From: Bacillota bacterium
GTDB taxonomy: Bacteria > Bacillota_I > Bacilli_A > Erysipelotrichales > Erysipelotrichaceae
Length of the DNA stretch: 6,527 nt
Direction: 5' to 3'
NCBI GenBank assembly: GCA_023388035.1
Contig: JAEWGY010000061.1
Coordinates: 1-6,527, forward strand
Made by a program: the position numbers and the translations under genes. The notes below the pieces were generated by a model, which saw only the letters and a list, made by a program, of their open reading frames with translations, was not told the origin of the DNA and did not search any database. Of the stretch, positions 4,660 through 6,527 are shown one piece after another. The first letter of the stretch is position 1, and every line of letters begins with the position of its first letter.

Positions 4660-5529
4660 TTCTAATGGTGTTTGATAATAATTACCAACAATTCTTTCTG
4701 TTATATTGATATTAATAAAAGCTTTGGGATCAACTTTGATAATAACATTCACTACTTGATTAACCTGAAAGGCATTAACAGTTAAGAAAAGATAAGATTT
4801 TTCACGCTTAGTATAAGCTCCAATAACATTTACTTGCGTAATACCATGTCTTACTGTTTTAAAAATTGCCTCACTAACCTCATTTGATTTTTCAGTAATA
4901 ATATGTAAGGTCCTAAATGTGTAGCGATCATGGAAATTCTTAACTACTTGGATGTTACAAAATTGAAATACTATTGAATATAAAGCTTTATCCCAGCCAA
5001 CAAGTAAGCCGGCACTGATTAAAATGATTGAATTAGCTATCATTATATAATTCCAGGTTGGTTTATTATATTTTGCAGAAGCGTAAATAGCAATAAAATC
5101 ACTACCACCACTACTAGCATTATTTTTAAGTGCTAGTGAAATAGCAATCCCGCAAAGGATACCACCAAAAACAGAATTTAATAACAGATCATTAGTCACG
5201 CAATTTTTAGGAATAATGATTGTAAAAAGTGAGACTAATGAGAATTGCATTATTGATAAATAAGTAAAGCGATGTCCCACATAGCGATAAACTAATATGG
5301 CCGGGATTAAATTTAAAAAGAAATATAATAAACCGAATTTAAGCTTTATATTGAGACTGATTCTTAAGAATTCTGTAATAATACGTGATAAACCGGAAAA
5401 GCCACCAGGAAAAAGATTAGCATTAACCACGAAAAAATTAAAAGCAACACTATAAATAAGTGCAGATAGTAATACGAAGAATATTTGTTGGAAGATACAT
5501 AAATTATTCTTATTCATTATTGATTTCAT
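4657..5529 (-). CDS. YitT family membrane protein (DUF161 plus DUF2179)
   Basis: This polytopic membrane protein is of the YitT family, whose molecular function is unknown. Numbered from ATG 5529, hydrophobic segments lie at about 18-35, 63-82, 89-108, 118-134 and 159-177. Two glycine-rich repeat signatures, N-L-F-P-G-G-F-S-G (38-46) and N-A-S-S-G-G-S-D (137-144), reflect the internal duplication typical of the family. A soluble C-terminal DUF2179 domain (about 203-288) shows R-H-G-I-T, G-A-Y-T and V-D-P-K-A-F-I. The start is uncertain: ATG 5529 has AAGG 12 nt upstream, while ATG 5541, ATG 5517 and TTG 5556 are alternatives. All but 5517 overlap the end of rmuC by at least 20 nt. The two Trp codons here, both TGG, are the only ones in the window. 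It appears cotranscribed with rmuC and trpS, but no functional link is evident. Confidence 0.87.
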   Translation of the reverse strand: MKSIMNKNNLCIFQQIFFVLLSALIYSVAFNFFVVNANLFPGGFSGLSRIITEFLRISLNIKLKFGLLYFFLNLIPAILVYRYVGHRFTYLSIMQFSLVSLFTIIIPKNCVTNDLLLNSVFGGILCGIAISLALKNNASSGGSDFIAIYASAKYNKPTWNYIMIANSIILISAGLLVGWDKALYSIVFQFCNIQVVKNFHDRYTFRTLHIITEKSNEVSEAIFKTVRHGITQVNVIGAYTKREKSYLFLTVNAFQVNQVVNVIIKVDPKAFININITERIVGNYYQTPLE

Positions 5530-6527
5530 AATTAAAGCCATCCTTAATTCTTTCAATTTTCATTAATTGATTTTCAATTTTAGGTATTAGATTATCAGCC
5601 TCTTCTAATTTTTCAGATAGTTTATCAAATATTTTTCTAATATCTGATATTTGCTTATTATATTTAATTATAAGATTAGCAATATTTTTTTGGATATGCA
5701 GAATTTCCTTAACATTCTCTCTTTCTGAAGCTTTATTATAAAGCGATCGTACCAATGTTAAATAAAGCATCAAACTACTAGGTGAAACAAGAAATACTGA
5801 CTTACCATAGGCATATTCAATGATATTGTAGTGATTATTAAATATCTCAATATAAATAGCTTCTGAAGGAATAAACATAAAGGCCACATCAGCTGTTTCA
5901 TTTTCAATAATATATTTATTACTAATATCATTAATATGTTTTTGCAAATCAGCTGTTATTTTCCTTTTATTAAGCGTTGCTTCTTTATTAAAAAATAATT
6001 CTTTAATATTTTCATAAGGAAATTTAGCATCAATCGCAATCATATCACCTGAAGGAAGTCTTAATAAACAATCAACAATTTTATTATTACTAAGTTTATG
6101 TTGTGTTAGGAAGCGATTTGAATTTTCACCAAAAGTACTAATCATTAGGTCGTATAATTCTAGTTCACCAAAATTACCTCGTGCCTTACGATCAATAAAA
6201 ATAGCTTTAAAATCTTTGATTTCCTCAGTTAATATATTCATTTTTTCCTGTTCTTTGGAAAGATTTGAAAGTCTAGTATTTAAAACACCCATGGTTTCAT
6301 TGGTTAAATTGTAATTCTTATCTAAACTATTAATGAAACTATTTTTAATATCAATAATTGATTTCGAATTTTTCTCATTAATATTTAAGAATTCATCATT
6401 TAAGGTTTTAACCATATTTAAATTGAAATCATTAAGTGATCTGAGTATTTTTTCATTAGTATTATTAATTCGATCATTAAGTAAATTTTCAGAATTTTTA
6501 AGACTATTTGATAACTCATCCTTTAAT
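5510..6527 (-). CDS. rmuC: RmuC family DNA recombination protein, 5'-truncated by window edge
   Basis: RmuC proteins are predicted nucleases of the PD-(D/E)XK fold. In E. coli, loss of rmuC raises inversion between short inverted repeats. The frame stays open to the window edge, 37 codons beyond the first visible Met (6415), so the true start and the usual N-terminal membrane anchor lie outside. Of 338 visible residues, the first ~110 are Asn/Lys/Glu-rich and coiled-coil-like. The RmuC domain follows: G-N-F-G-E (117-121), V-D-C-L-L-R-L-P-S-G-D (151-161), the active-site-like I-D-A-K (165-168), A-F-M-F-I-P-S-E near 215-225 and the V-S-P-S-S-L-M-L-Y-L segment. A second coiled coil occupies the C-terminus. 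Many homologues have GNWGE where this has GNFGE. The stop overlaps the yitT start region, so the two are probably one operon. Confidence 0.9.
   Translation of the reverse strand, partial: LKDELSNSLKNSENLLNDRINNTNEKILRSLNDFNLNMVKTLNDEFLNINEKNSKSIIDIKNSFINSLDKNYNLTNETMGVLNTRLSNLSKEQEKMNILTEEIKDFKAIFIDRKARGNFGELELYDLMISTFGENSNRFLTQHKLSNNKIVDCLLRLPSGDMIAIDAKFPYENIKELFFNKEATLNKRKITADLQKHINDISNKYIIENETADVAFMFIPSEAIYIEIFNNHYNIIEYAYGKSVFLVSPSSLMLYLTLVRSLYNKASERENVKEILHIQKNIANLIIKYNKQISDIRKIFDKLSEKLEEADNLIPKIENQLMKIERIKDGFNYEINNE

Noticed and set aside
5530..5556. TTG at 5556 or ATG at 5541 as the yitT start
   Set aside because: The TTG has no SD, and the ATG at 5541 has only AGG directly abutting it. 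ATG 5529 has a weak but better spaced AAGG. The choice remains uncertain.
1..6527. Insertion sequences, CRISPR arrays, tRNA/rRNA genes, attachment sites
   Set aside because: No transposase frame, regularly spaced repeats, cloverleaf or rRNA-like sequence was seen, and nearly all the DNA is accounted for by recognisable minus-strand genes.

Overview
The window is a stretch of very A+T-rich chromosome in which every gene lies on the minus strand, so gene order runs from high to low coordinates. It suggests a low-G+C member of the Bacillota (Bacilli, or a Mollicutes/Erysipelotrichia-like neighbour). Grounds: a complete Gram-positive comG competence-pilus operon, Bacillus-type Shine-Dalgarno (SD) sequences, and the family types of EF-P, TrpRS and YitT. 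The standard code appears to be in use: the two Trp codons are TGG, and TGA ends comGA and comGB at normal lengths. The genus cannot be fixed from sequence alone.

Layout in transcription order. (1) 6527-3656: an apparent operon of rmuC (5' end outside the window), yitT (DUF161/DUF2179 membrane protein) and trpS (tryptophanyl-tRNA synthetase). The genes overlap or are 8 nt apart. The operon closes with a strong intrinsic terminator whose stem contains the trpS stop codon. (2) 3600-300: the seven-gene comG operon, comGA to comGG, with every gene overlapping the next. It encodes the secretion ATPase, the membrane platform protein, the major pseudopilin ComGC and four minor pseudopilins. Together these build the transformation (type IV-like) pilus that captures DNA at the cell surface. 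(3) 299-64: a 236-nt non-coding spacer holding the efp promoter, its SD and some A+T-rich inverted repeats. I see no convincing terminator for comG. (4) 63-1: the first 21 codons of efp (elongation factor P).

Notable points. The pilin genes use non-ATG starts backed by good SDs: TTG for comGC, comGE and comGG. All five pseudopilins carry Ala at position -1 of the cleavage site. ComGE is reduced to little more than its N-terminal helix. comGA has no SD and a candidate -10 box so close to the ATG that its mRNA could be nearly leaderless. Tryptophan is almost absent: 2 Trp in about 2,150 visible residues, none in TrpRS, with Tyr or Phe at positions usually held by Trp. The hexamer AGCGAT is more frequent than base composition predicts. 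I found no mobile element, CRISPR array, RNA gene or clearly undescribed multi-gene system. The core content is a compact, derived version of a known machine.
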